Positions 1 to 6,462 of a stretch of DNA of 12,172 nt are shown here, one piece after another. The notes beneath the pieces are model-generated. The model was not told the origin of the DNA. It saw only the letters and a list, made by a program, of their open reading frames with translations, and ran no database searches. Within the stretch, counting starts at the first letter, position 1. The number at the start of each line of letters is the position of its first letter. Position numbers and translations under genes: made by a program. Location: contig DATEDX010000268.1 in assembly GCA_035281425.1 (NCBI GenBank), positions 1 to 12,172 of the forward strand. Reading direction: 5' to 3'. The stretch comes from JAICND01 sp035281425. GTDB lineage: Bacteria > Actinomycetota > Acidimicrobiia > Spongiisociales > ZC4RG35.

Positions 1-1469
1 GGGCCGGTGGCGTGACCGGCGGCTCGTTCCAGCACCTTCATCCCTACCGAGGCGTAGGGGCCGGAGTCGCCGATCATCCGGGCCTTAAAGGCGGTGAGCA
101 TCCCCTTCTCGTCGCACCCGGCCCACACCTCGATGCGGATCGGATGCCGCTTGGCGTGGATGTGGAAAGATTGTTCCCGGGTGAGGGTGCACTTCACCGG
201 CCGGTCGAGGAGGTGAGCAGCAACGGCGGTCTGGGCCTGGTTGGCCATGTCTTCTTTGCCTCCGAAGGCGCCGCCGTTGGAGACCAACTCGACCGTCACC
301 GCGGCCGGGTCGATCCCCAGAACCGCCGCGATCTGATCGCGGTCGTCCCACACTCCTTGCCCGCCGGAGTACACCTGGAGGCCGCCGTCGCCGGTGGGCA
401 TAGCCAGGGTGGATTCAGGCTCGAGAAAGGCGTGCTCGACCCTCTGGGTTTGGAAGACCTCGTGAATGGTGTGGACGGATTCGGCGAGAGCGATGTCGAC
501 ATCTCCCCGTCGGTAGGAGGAAGTGGAGAGGACGTTTCCCTCCAACCCCCAGACCGCGTCCTCGGGGTCGTCGATGGCGGCCACCGGGTCGGTGATGGGT
601 CGCAGCACTTCGTACTCCACCTCCACCAAGTCGGCGGCCCGGCGGGCAGTGCGGAGGTCTTCGGCTACCACCACCGCCAGCACGTCGCCGGTATAAGAGG
701 TGATCCCGCCTTCGGGGATGAAAACCGGCCAGTCCTTGTGGATCAGCCCTACCTTGAGTTCCCCAGGAACGTCGGCGGCGGTGAACACCGCCACCACTCC
801 CGGAAGAGCCAAGGCGGGGGCGGGGTCGATCCGGATGATCCGAGCCCGGGCGTGGTCGGTTAGACGGAGGGCGGCGTGGAGCATCCCATAGACGTTGAAG
901 TCGTCGATAAAGCCACGGTCGCCCAAAGCGAGCTTCCCCGCCTCGTATTTCATTCCCTCTTTGCCGATCCCTCCCGGCAGTCCCACCTCGGGGATCGGCG
1001 CCCCCGAGGCGAGCAGTTCAACCGCTTCGACGATCTTGACGTAGCCGGTGCAACGGCAGAGATGGGCGCCAAGACGGCTCTCGATGGTGGCCCGGTCGAG
1101 ATCGGCGCCTTTCTGGTCCAGGAGCGACTTGGCCCGGACCACGATCCCGGGGGTGCAAAACCCGCACTGGAGGGCACCGGTGGCGGCAAAGGCGCGGGCC
1201 AAGCGATCCCGTTCCGCCGCCTCGAACCCCTCCAGGGTGGTGACTTCTTTGCCCGCCGCTTTGTCCATCGAGACCAGGCAACTCACCGTGGCTTTGCCGT
1301 CGAGGAGGACGGTGCAGCAGCCACACTGCCCCGACGGCGAACATCCGTCCTTGGCGGAGGTGACGTCCAACTCTTCCCGAAGCGCGGCGAGGAGGTGGGG
1401 ATGGTCAGCCGAGGCCCGCACCTCAGCCCCGTTGAGGCGGAAGGAAACCGAGGCGGCAAGGGCCGTCAT
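1..1469 (-). CDS. Xanthine dehydrogenase-family enzyme, fused [2Fe-2S] and molybdopterin domains (partial, 3' end off the window)
   Basis: I translated the minus strand by hand: it reads open from an ATG at 1469 to base 1 with no stop, giving 489 residues of a longer protein. Residues 1-155 are a two-cluster ferredoxin domain. The plant-type cluster uses C43, C49, C52 and C64, and the second uses C102, C105, C138 and C140 (QCGFCTPG and CRCTGY motifs). From about residue 172 the molybdopterin domain follows directly, with GGAFGGKED at 399-407. No FAD domain lies between them, so an FAD partner is expected elsewhere. This layout resembles E. coli XdhD and the family described as selenium-dependent xanthine dehydrogenase. 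Such enzymes hydroxylate purines or related N-heterocycles in the cytoplasm. The substrate is inferred, and the active-site Glu lies outside the window. No Shine-Dalgarno sequence precedes the ATG, but a promoter ends 6 nt before it. Confidence 0.9.
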   Translation of the reverse strand, partial: MTALAASVSFRLNGAEVRASADHPHLLAALREELDVTSAKDGCSPSGQCGCCTVLLDGKATVSCLVSMDKAAGKEVTTLEGFEAAERDRLARAFAATGALQCGFCTPGIVVRAKSLLDQKGADLDRATIESRLGAHLCRCTGYVKIVEAVELLASGAPIPEVGLPGGIGKEGMKYEAGKLALGDRGFIDDFNVYGMLHAALRLTDHARARIIRIDPAPALALPGVVAVFTAADVPGELKVGLIHKDWPVFIPEGGITSYTGDVLAVVVAEDLRTARRAADLVEVEYEVLRPITDPVAAIDDPEDAVWGLEGNVLSTSSYRRGDVDIALAESVHTIHEVFQTQRVEHAFLEPESTLAMPTGDGGLQVYSGGQGVWDDRDQIAAVLGIDPAAVTVELVSNGGAFGGKEDMANQAQTAVAAHLLDRPVKCTLTREQSFHIHAKRHPIRIEVWAGCDEKGMLTAFKARMIGDSGPYASVGMKVLERAAGHATG

Positions 1470-1475
1470 GCCGAG

Positions 1476-1504
1476 ATTGTCGGGGCCGCTTTACAAAGTG
1501 TCAA
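1476..1504 (-). promoter_or_regulatory. Sigma-70-type promoter for the minus-strand xanthine dehydrogenase gene, leaderless
   Basis: On the minus strand a perfect -35 box TTGACA (1504-1499) is followed by a 17-bp spacer and a -10 box GACAAT (1481-1476, 4 of 6 consensus bases). The -10 box ends 6 nt before the ATG at 1469, so transcription should start at or next to the A of the start codon. No Shine-Dalgarno sequence is present, which fits a leaderless mRNA. This implies the oxidoreductase can be transcribed apart from the carbamoylase gene upstream. Confidence 0.65.
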
Positions 1505-1521
1505 GCCCCCCTCCTCTTCCG

Positions 1522-1577
1522 CCAACCCCGGGTTCCAGGTGATCAAAACGGTACTCCCCAGCCCGAGAATGAAGGAA
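1522..1577. repeat. Left copy of an inverted intergenic repeat (about 56 bp)
   Basis: This segment lies 21 bp beyond the stop of the carbamoylase gene. It shares ordered blocks with the reverse complement of 2542-2598: AACCCCGGGTTC (1524-1535), GGTGATC (1538-1544), and CCAGCCCGAGAATG (1558-1571, one base shorter than its partner). The centre, GGTGATC-AAAAC-GGTACTC, is a degenerate version of the clean palindrome in the other copy, and its AAAAC loop matches that copy in the opposite orientation. It could be a dispersed palindromic element, a terminator or a regulatory site. Confidence 0.6.
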
Positions 1578-1598
1578 CGGGTCACGCGGAGGGGCTGG

Positions 1599-2534
1599 CT
1601 ACTCCGGAGGCTGGGCGCCCCGCCGCTCTGTGATCAGGCGGTAAGCCTCCGGTACCCGGTAACGGTCGAAGTCGAAGACGGTTTCCTTGTAGAACTTGCA
1701 GTAGTCGAGGTCGATGCGGGCCACAACTACCTCGTCCCCGGTGGTGACAGCTTGGGCCATGATCTGTCCGGAGGGGGCGATGATCACGCTGTGGGCCAGT
1801 GAGTCCACCCCTTCCTCGATTCCCCCTTTGGCCACCCCCACCACGTAGGTGCCGTTCTGGTAGGCACCCGATTGCATCACCAGGTGGTTGTGGAAAGCCT
1901 GCAAAGCATTTTGTTGCGGGTCGGGGGCGTAATAGAGCGGGGTGTTGTATCCGATGATGATCAACTCCGCCCCTTGTAGCCCCATCGCCCGGTAGGTCTC
2001 GGGCCATCGGCGGTCGTTGCAAATCGCCATCCCCACCATCCCCCCGAAGGCCCGCCACACCGGGAACTCGGTGCCCGGTTCGAAGAAATGACGCTCGGCG
2101 TGTTGGAACGGTCGCCACGGCTCATGGTGCTCATGTCCGGGAATGTGGACTTTGTGATATTTACCAACGACCGCCCCGTCCCGCTCGACCAGGATCTGGG
2201 TGTTGTGGCGGTGGGTGGTGCCATCGGGGGCGCGGGTAAGTTCGGCATATCCGAGAGAAAACCCCAGCCTGAGGCGGCGGGCTTCGTCGAAGAGCGGCTG
2301 GGTCACCGGCCCAGGCATCTCCGACTCGAACCAAGAGTTGATCTCGTCTTCGTCTTCGATGAAGTAGCGGGGGAAGAAGGTAGTTAACGCCAGTTCGGGA
2401 AATGCGACCAGTTCCGCACCACGGGCGTGAGCGTCGTGCAGCAGGTCCAACAGTCGCCCCACGACTTTCTCTCTCGGTTCGTCCCGGGCGACTGGCCCCA
2501 TCTGCGCCGCGGCCAGGGTGAGATGACGCGTCAC
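1599..2534 (-). CDS. N-carbamoyl-D-amino-acid hydrolase (nitrilase superfamily)
   Basis: This 311-residue cytoplasmic enzyme belongs to the carbon-nitrogen hydrolase fold. The catalytic triad is visible: E47 (FPELALTTFFPR), K128 (KYHKVHIPGH) and C172 (ICNDRRWPE). Motifs such as EMPGPV, NLGYAE-like SLGYAEL, RPFQH, FEPG, GYNTP and SYQNG-like AYQNG follow the Agrobacterium D-carbamoylase closely in order and spacing, and the length matches the family (about 304). The expected reaction is N-carbamoyl-D-amino acid to D-amino acid, CO2 and ammonia, normally after a hydantoinase, but none is in the window. The start is GTG: the protein then begins MTRHLTLAAAQ as in relatives. A purine-rich GGAGGG abuts the start too closely for a normal ribosome site, so a leaderless start is possible. 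The exact N-carbamoyl substrate is inferred. Confidence 0.9.
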   Translation of the reverse strand: MTRHLTLAAAQMGPVARDEPREKVVGRLLDLLHDAHARGAELVAFPELALTTFFPRYFIEDEDEINSWFESEMPGPVTQPLFDEARRLRLGFSLGYAELTRAPDGTTHRHNTQILVERDGAVVGKYHKVHIPGHEHHEPWRPFQHAERHFFEPGTEFPVWRAFGGMVGMAICNDRRWPETYRAMGLQGAELIIIGYNTPLYYAPDPQQNALQAFHNHLVMQSGAYQNGTYVVGVAKGGIEEGVDSLAHSVIIAPSGQIMAQAVTTGDEVVVARIDLDYCKFYKETVFDFDRYRVPEAYRLITERRGAQPPE

Positions 2535-2541
2535 CCCTCCA

Positions 2542-2598
2542 TTCTTCCATTCTCGGGGCTGGAGGTGATCAAAACGATCACCCTGAACCCGGGGTTCG
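2542..2598. repeat. Right copy of the inverted intergenic repeat, with a perfect palindrome
   Basis: This copy lies between the DUF1015 stop (2615) and the carbamoylase start (2534). Read on the minus strand it repeats the blocks of 1522-1577 in the same order: AACCCCGGGTTC (2596-2585), GGTGATC (2582-2576), and CCAGCCCCGAGAATG (2562-2548). Its core is the palindrome GGTGATC-AAAAC-GATCACC at 2564-2582. The two copies therefore bracket the carbamoylase gene as inverted repeats about 1.08 kb apart, outer edge to outer edge. No transposase or clear target duplication was seen. Confidence 0.6.
2564..2582. promoter_or_regulatory. Perfect 7-bp palindrome with 5-nt spacer, operator or hairpin
   Basis: GGTGATC and GATCACC are exact reverse complements separated by AAAAC. 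The site sits 30 bp upstream of the carbamoylase GTG and 33 bp past the DUF1015 stop. It could be bound by a dimeric regulator, or fold as a hairpin at the end of the serA-DUF1015 transcript. No T-run follows on the minus strand, so a classical intrinsic terminator is not supported. The function is undecided. Confidence 0.45.
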
Positions 2599-2614
2599 GT
2601 GAAAAGGGCCGCGC

Positions 2615-3751
2615 TTAGCGACGAACCAGGAAAATGCCTGAGCGGGGTTTAGGGGAAAAGAAAGTGGCTTTGGGGGGCATTACCCCGCCTCGATCGGAGA
2701 CGGCCATCACCTCGGCCACCGACGGCGGGTGAAGCAGAAAACCCACCCCGCCCCGATCCAGGACCTGGCTGCGGAGCGCCTCCGGGCCCGGGTAGCCGGG
2801 GATGAACACCAGCCGGGGATCGGTGCGCTCGTCGTCCACCCCCAGTTGGGGGCCGAGCACGATGCGGGCCAGGGCGGTGGCATCGTCGGCGGCATCCTCC
2901 AGCACCACTTCCCACTCACCTTCTTTGGCGACGCAAACGGCCACCCCCGGTCGGGGATCCAACGACTGAGACGAAGGCCCCGAAGGGCGCCAGTCGCCAT
3001 CCACCCAGCGATGGAAGGGATACACCGCCAGATCATCATCGGGAAAGGCCACCGCCAGAAAGCGCCCTCCCGTGGAGGCGGGATCGGCGCCTCTTTCCAC
3101 GGTGGCGGCGACCCGGTGGTGCCCGTCGACGATGTAAGCGGCGGCCACATCGGCGAAGCCGGCAACCAGACCGTCGATTACTTCCCGATCGGTCACCGCC
3201 CACACCGTTTGCCGGTCGCCGTCGGGAACTACCACATCCAGCTCCGGCCGTTCGTGGGTAATGAGGGCCACCATGGCATCGATCTCAGGCTGGCGGCGAT
3301 AAGTGAGCCCCACCGGGGAAGATCCGATTCCCACCCGGTTCAGGTAATCGACCAGGTCGTGGACCCGAGCCGGCCGGGTGTGCTCATGGGGGCGCACCAG
3401 GCCCGGAAACACCGAAGCGGGGACATCTCCCACCACCCCGGTCTGGAGATGGCCGCCACTTTGGATGCGGTAGACGTAGAGCGCCGGGTCCCGGAACACC
3501 CAGGTGTCTTCCCCCAGCCGAGTGTCGACATATTCCCGGGCTTGTTCGCGGCGGAGGGGGGCGTCTTCCGCCGGATCGTCGGTCTCAGACGACGGAGTCC
3601 CGTTGAGAAAACTGAGCGGATGACGGTCGGCGTAGCGGCGCCGCTGCTCGGGGCTCAGCAGGTCATAAGCCGGGCTCACCACCTCCGCCGCCAACTCGGG
3701 GCGGACCAACCCCGCTTCCACCGGATGAAGCCAACCGGTCATCAACGCCAC
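2615..3751 (-). CDS. DUF1015 family protein, partner of SerA
   Basis: A 378-residue soluble protein with the hallmarks of DUF1015: an N-terminal SPAYDLLSPEQ segment (26-36), the RPHEHT motif (120-125), YIVDGHHRVAA (206-216), and a following beta-rich stretch ending YPFHRW (244-249). No signal peptide or membrane segment is visible. The biochemical role of the family is not established. I recall that it is often found next to serA, as here. The DGHHR motif resembles the one in ParB/SerK-type serine kinases, so a role in phosphoserine or serine metabolism is a possible inference only. The GTG start at 3751 lies one base after the serA stop, indicating translational coupling. An in-frame ATG at 3742 is the alternative start. 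Confidence 0.85.
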   Translation of the reverse strand: MALMTGWLHPVEAGLVRPELAAEVVSPAYDLLSPEQRRRYADRHPLSFLNGTPSSETDDPAEDAPLRREQAREYVDTRLGEDTWVFRDPALYVYRIQSGGHLQTGVVGDVPASVFPGLVRPHEHTRPARVHDLVDYLNRVGIGSSPVGLTYRRQPEIDAMVALITHERPELDVVVPDGDRQTVWAVTDREVIDGLVAGFADVAAAYIVDGHHRVAATVERGADPASTGGRFLAVAFPDDDLAVYPFHRWVDGDWRPSGPSSQSLDPRPGVAVCVAKEGEWEVVLEDAADDATALARIVLGPQLGVDDERTDPRLVFIPGYPGPEALRSQVLDRGGVGFLLHPPSVAEVMAVSDRGGVMPPKATFFSPKPRSGIFLVRR

Positions 3752-3752
3752 G

Positions 3753-4967
3753 TCACGGAAGCGCGGTGCGCACTGACAAGTGAATCACGTCGGGATTGGC
3801 CTGAACTTCGGCTCGAGCCGTTTCAGGGACTTCCCCAGCGACATGAATCGTGGCAACCGCCGCCCCCGCCCCGGCGAAGACCTGGTTTTGCATTTCTTGG
3901 ACGTTGAGGCCGGCTTCCTTCAACGTGGAGAGGACTGCCGAGAGCACGCCCACCCGGTCGTGGTGGCGAACGGTGAGGATCGACCCCACCGGCGGTGGCG
4001 GGGTGAGATTGACAACGTTCCGCACCTGGCCGTGTTCATAGTCGGCGATCATTGCCACCACCTCGGCCGCCACCGCCTCTTGGGCTTGGGCAGTGGAAGC
4101 ACCGATGTGGTGAGTGGCGTAAACCGCCGGATGCTGAGCCAGTTGAGAGCTGAATTCGCCGGTTCCTCCGGCCGGCTCATCGGCGAAGACATCGATAGCC
4201 GCCCGCAAGCCCCGCTCCTCGATGGCTTTGATCAGGGCCTCCTCGTCGATCAGGTCTCCCCGGCTGGTGTTGATCAACCACCCCCCCTCCTTCATCTGGG
4301 AGAGGAAACCGGCGTCGACCAGCCCTTTAGTGTCGGGAGCGGCCGGCAGGTGGAGCGAGACGATGTCGGCCCGGGCGAGGAGTTCGGCTAGATCGGTCAC
4401 GCTTTCTGCACCCGCCTTCTTGAGGCGGGCAGCGGTCTCGTCGTCTCGATGCTTGTCGATCACCACCGGCGTCAAACCGAGGGCGACGGCCCGCTCCATC
4501 ACCGCCAGGCCGATCTGACCGACACCGAGGAGACCCAGAGCCTTGCCGAAGAGACCCCCCGCCTGCGAGTAAGTCTTCTTGTTCCACTTGCCCGCCCGGG
4601 CGTCGATCACGTTGTCGGGGATGCGCCGGTCGAGGGCGATGATTAGGCCGATGGTGAGTTCGGCCACGGCGATGGCGTTCTTGCCGGGAACGTTGGCGAC
4701 GAAGACTCCATACTGGGCGGCAGCCTCGATGTCGATGGTGTTGGTTCCGGCCCCCGCCCGTATCACCAATCCGAGCGGGCTCTCGGCGGCGAAGGTGGCA
4801 GCTTCTACTCGAGTGGAGCGGACCACCAGCACGTCCGCCTGGGCCACGGCGGCGGGAAGCTCGTCGCTCTGCAGCGAAGGCCGGAGATCGACTTCGTATC
4901 CGCGGGCCAGCAAAGCATCTATTCCCGACTGCTCGAAAGCGTCGGCGATCAGGATCCGCATGGCCAT
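3753..4967 (-). CDS. serA: D-3-phosphoglycerate dehydrogenase with C-terminal ACT domain
   Basis: A 404-residue NAD-dependent 2-hydroxyacid dehydrogenase. It oxidises 3-phosphoglycerate to 3-phosphohydroxypyruvate, the first step of serine synthesis. The Rossmann motif GVGQIG is at 148-153. The catalytic trio is R236 (NTSRGDLID), E264 (FADEP) and H287 (THHIGAST). AELTIGLIIAL (102-112) and the IGASTAQAQ stretch are typical of SerA rather than of other 2-hydroxyacid dehydrogenases. A C-terminal ACT domain (about 329-402) suggests serine feedback control. The length matches the shorter bacterial SerA type. Two ATGs lie 6 bp apart (4967 and 4961), and either could be the start. The gene is divergent from the PLP operon at 5005, with only 37 bp between them. 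A role specific to the catabolic island cannot be excluded. Confidence 0.9.
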   Translation of the reverse strand: MAMRILIADAFEQSGIDALLARGYEVDLRPSLQSDELPAAVAQADVLVVRSTRVEAATFAAESPLGLVIRAGAGTNTIDIEAAAQYGVFVANVPGKNAIAVAELTIGLIIALDRRIPDNVIDARAGKWNKKTYSQAGGLFGKALGLLGVGQIGLAVMERAVALGLTPVVIDKHRDDETAARLKKAGAESVTDLAELLARADIVSLHLPAAPDTKGLVDAGFLSQMKEGGWLINTSRGDLIDEEALIKAIEERGLRAAIDVFADEPAGGTGEFSSQLAQHPAVYATHHIGASTAQAQEAVAAEVVAMIADYEHGQVRNVVNLTPPPPVGSILTVRHHDRVGVLSAVLSTLKEAGLNVQEMQNQVFAGAGAAVATIHVAGEVPETARAEVQANPDVIHLSVRTALP

Positions 4968-5004
4968 CCGGCAACGGTATCCGAATCGTTAAGTTGGGGT
5001 CGGA
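4968..5004. promoter_or_regulatory. Divergent intergenic region with an imperfect palindrome
   Basis: These 37 bp must hold the starts of both serA (minus) and the PLP operon (plus). They contain the imperfect inverted repeat AACGGT-ATCCGA-ATCGTT (4973-4990, 5 of 6 arm positions paired), a candidate operator. On the minus strand TACCGT lies 6 nt before the serA ATG and could be a leaderless -10 box. No good -35 box was found for either direction. The promoter regions probably extend into the opposite genes. Confidence 0.3.
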
Positions 5005-6462
5005 ATGAGTGATCTCGGCCTTTACGACGTCGTGGTCGATGAGGCCGCCCGGGAACGGGCGGTAGTGCGGTTCCGGGAGCGCAGCATCCGCCTCCCCAAG
5101 TTCAGTGAGCTGGCCGAGCCGGAGTCGCTGCCCCTGCCCGCCGGAGCCGGTCCCGATGATCGCCATCCCGCCAACCTCTTCCGGGTCCACTGGTACAACG
5201 ATGCCTCCCGAGGGGGCAGGGTCGAAGTCCCCGGATTCCTGACCATCCCCGGTGAGTTATCGGGGGTGGAGGCACCGATCCTCGTTGCCCTCGGCAACCG
5301 ATTCCCGATGATCAGGGCTCACAAGGTGCTGGCGGCCTACGCCTGCCTGGCCCCTCGGATCGTGACCGGGGCATTCGACCCCACCCGCGACCGCGCCATC
5401 TGGCCGTCTACCGGTAACTACGCCCGAGGCGGAGTTGCCATCTCCCGCATCATGGACAGTCGGGGCGTGGCGGTGCTTCCCGAAGGGATGAGCCGGGAAC
5501 GGTTTGAGTGGCTGGAACGGTGGATCACCAGCCCCGAGGACGTCATCCGCACCTACGGGACCGAGTCCAACGTCAAGGAAATCTACGACACCTGCAATGA
5601 ACTGGCCAAAGATCCGACCAACGTGGTCCTCAACCAGTTCGCCGAGTTCGGCAACCACCTCGCCCACTACCGGATCACCGGACCGGCCTTGGAGCGGGTC
5701 TTTGCCGCCGGCGGTGGTCAGCGGCTGGCCGCTTTCGTGGCTGCTTCGGGCTCAGCCGGGACCCTCGGCGCCGGCGACTACCTGAAGGAGCGCCACGGCA
5801 GCCGGATCGTACCGGTGGAGGCGCTGGAGTGTCCCACCATGCTCTACAACGGCTACGGCGAGCACAACATCCAAGGGATCGGCGACAAACACATCCCCCT
5901 CATCAACAATGCCATGAACTCCGACGACGCCGTCGCCATCACCGATCGGGCTACCGATGCCTTGCTCCTCCTCTTCAATACCGATCCGGGTCGGGAGGTC
6001 CTCGCCGCCGCCGGCCTCGACCCCGAGATGATCGAGTCGCTGTCGAATCTGGGGCTTTCCGCCATCGCCAACGTCCTCGCCTCGATCAAGGTCGCCCACC
6101 ATCACCGATTCGGCCCCGACGATGCCATCGTCACCGTCGCCACCGATGGGGCGGAGATGTACCGGTCGGAGATCGAAAGGATCTCGGCTCGCGACTATCC
6201 AACTGGATACGGCCGCGGCGATGCCGAAAAGGCGCTGGCTCGCTATCTGGGGGAGGGGCAAACAGGCGAATTGCTCGAGTTGGGTGAAGCGGGGCGCCGC
6301 CGGATCTTCAACCTCGGTTACTACACCTGGGTGGAGCAACAAGGGGTGGCCTTCGCCGACTTCGAGCAGCGACGCCGCCAAGAGTTCTGGACCGGACTCC
6401 GCCGTTACCTCCCGGTGTGGGATCAACTCATCGACGAGTTCAACGAGCGTACCGGTGTCTGA
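5005..6462 (+). CDS. Fold-type-II PLP-dependent enzyme of unassigned reaction (cysteine synthase-like)
   Basis: A 485-residue soluble protein with the skeleton of the tryptophan-synthase-beta/cysteine-synthase fold. The likely Schiff-base lysine is K107 in MIRAHKVLAAY. STGNYARGG (135-143) matches the substrate-binding loop, and NQFAEFGNHLAHY (210-222) the equivalent of the cysteine-synthase QF..N..HY segment. GSAGTLGAG (249-257) is the phosphate-binding loop, and HNIQGIGDKHIP (287-298) the following family motif. About 95 C-terminal residues (391-485), rich in aromatic and charged residues, go beyond the usual catalytic core. Such enzymes perform beta-elimination or beta-replacement on amino acids. 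The substrate here is unknown. Its stop overlaps the start of a second PLP enzyme by 8 bp, which implies joint function, perhaps as two subunits. Position in a nucleobase-degradation operon suggests an ammonia-lyase-like step, by inference only. Confidence 0.8.
   Translation: MSDLGLYDVVVDEAARERAVVRFRERSIRLPKFSELAEPESLPLPAGAGPDDRHPANLFRVHWYNDASRGGRVEVPGFLTIPGELSGVEAPILVALGNRFPMIRAHKVLAAYACLAPRIVTGAFDPTRDRAIWPSTGNYARGGVAISRIMDSRGVAVLPEGMSRERFEWLERWITSPEDVIRTYGTESNVKEIYDTCNELAKDPTNVVLNQFAEFGNHLAHYRITGPALERVFAAGGGQRLAAFVAASGSAGTLGAGDYLKERHGSRIVPVEALECPTMLYNGYGEHNIQGIGDKHIPLINNAMNSDDAVAITDRATDALLLLFNTDPGREVLAAAGLDPEMIESLSNLGLSAIANVLASIKVAHHHRFGPDDAIVTVATDGAEMYRSEIERISARDYPTGYGRGDAEKALARYLGEGQTGELLELGEAGRRRIFNLGYYTWVEQQGVAFADFEQRRRQEFWTGLRRYLPVWDQLIDEFNERTGV

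Noticed and set aside
1558..1598. Possible terminator hairpin after the carbamoylase (CCAGCCC and GGGCTGG arms)
   Set aside because: The loop is 27 nt long and no T-run follows on the minus strand. Part of the arm belongs to the repeat unit, so a terminator is not supported.
12..1802. Two long plus-strand open frames (12-863 and 876-1802)
   Set aside because: They are antisense shadows of the high-GC minus-strand xanthine dehydrogenase gene, whose FeS and Mo motifs read through unbroken. Their own translations show no family motifs.
1522..2598. Insertion sequence or transposon
   Set aside because: Inverted repeats are present, but the enclosed gene is a carbamoylase. No transposase or target-site duplication could be recognised.
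2729..3907. 392-codon plus-strand open frame
   Set aside because: It lies antisense to the DUF1015 gene and the serA end, which carry recognisable motifs. The plus-strand product is low-complexity and His/Pro/Arg-rich without a fold signature.
6122..6454. Upstream extension of the second PLP frame
   Set aside because: It overlaps the first PLP gene in another frame and reads as low-complexity Ser/Arg/Pro. The GTG at 6455 gives the conserved N-terminus.
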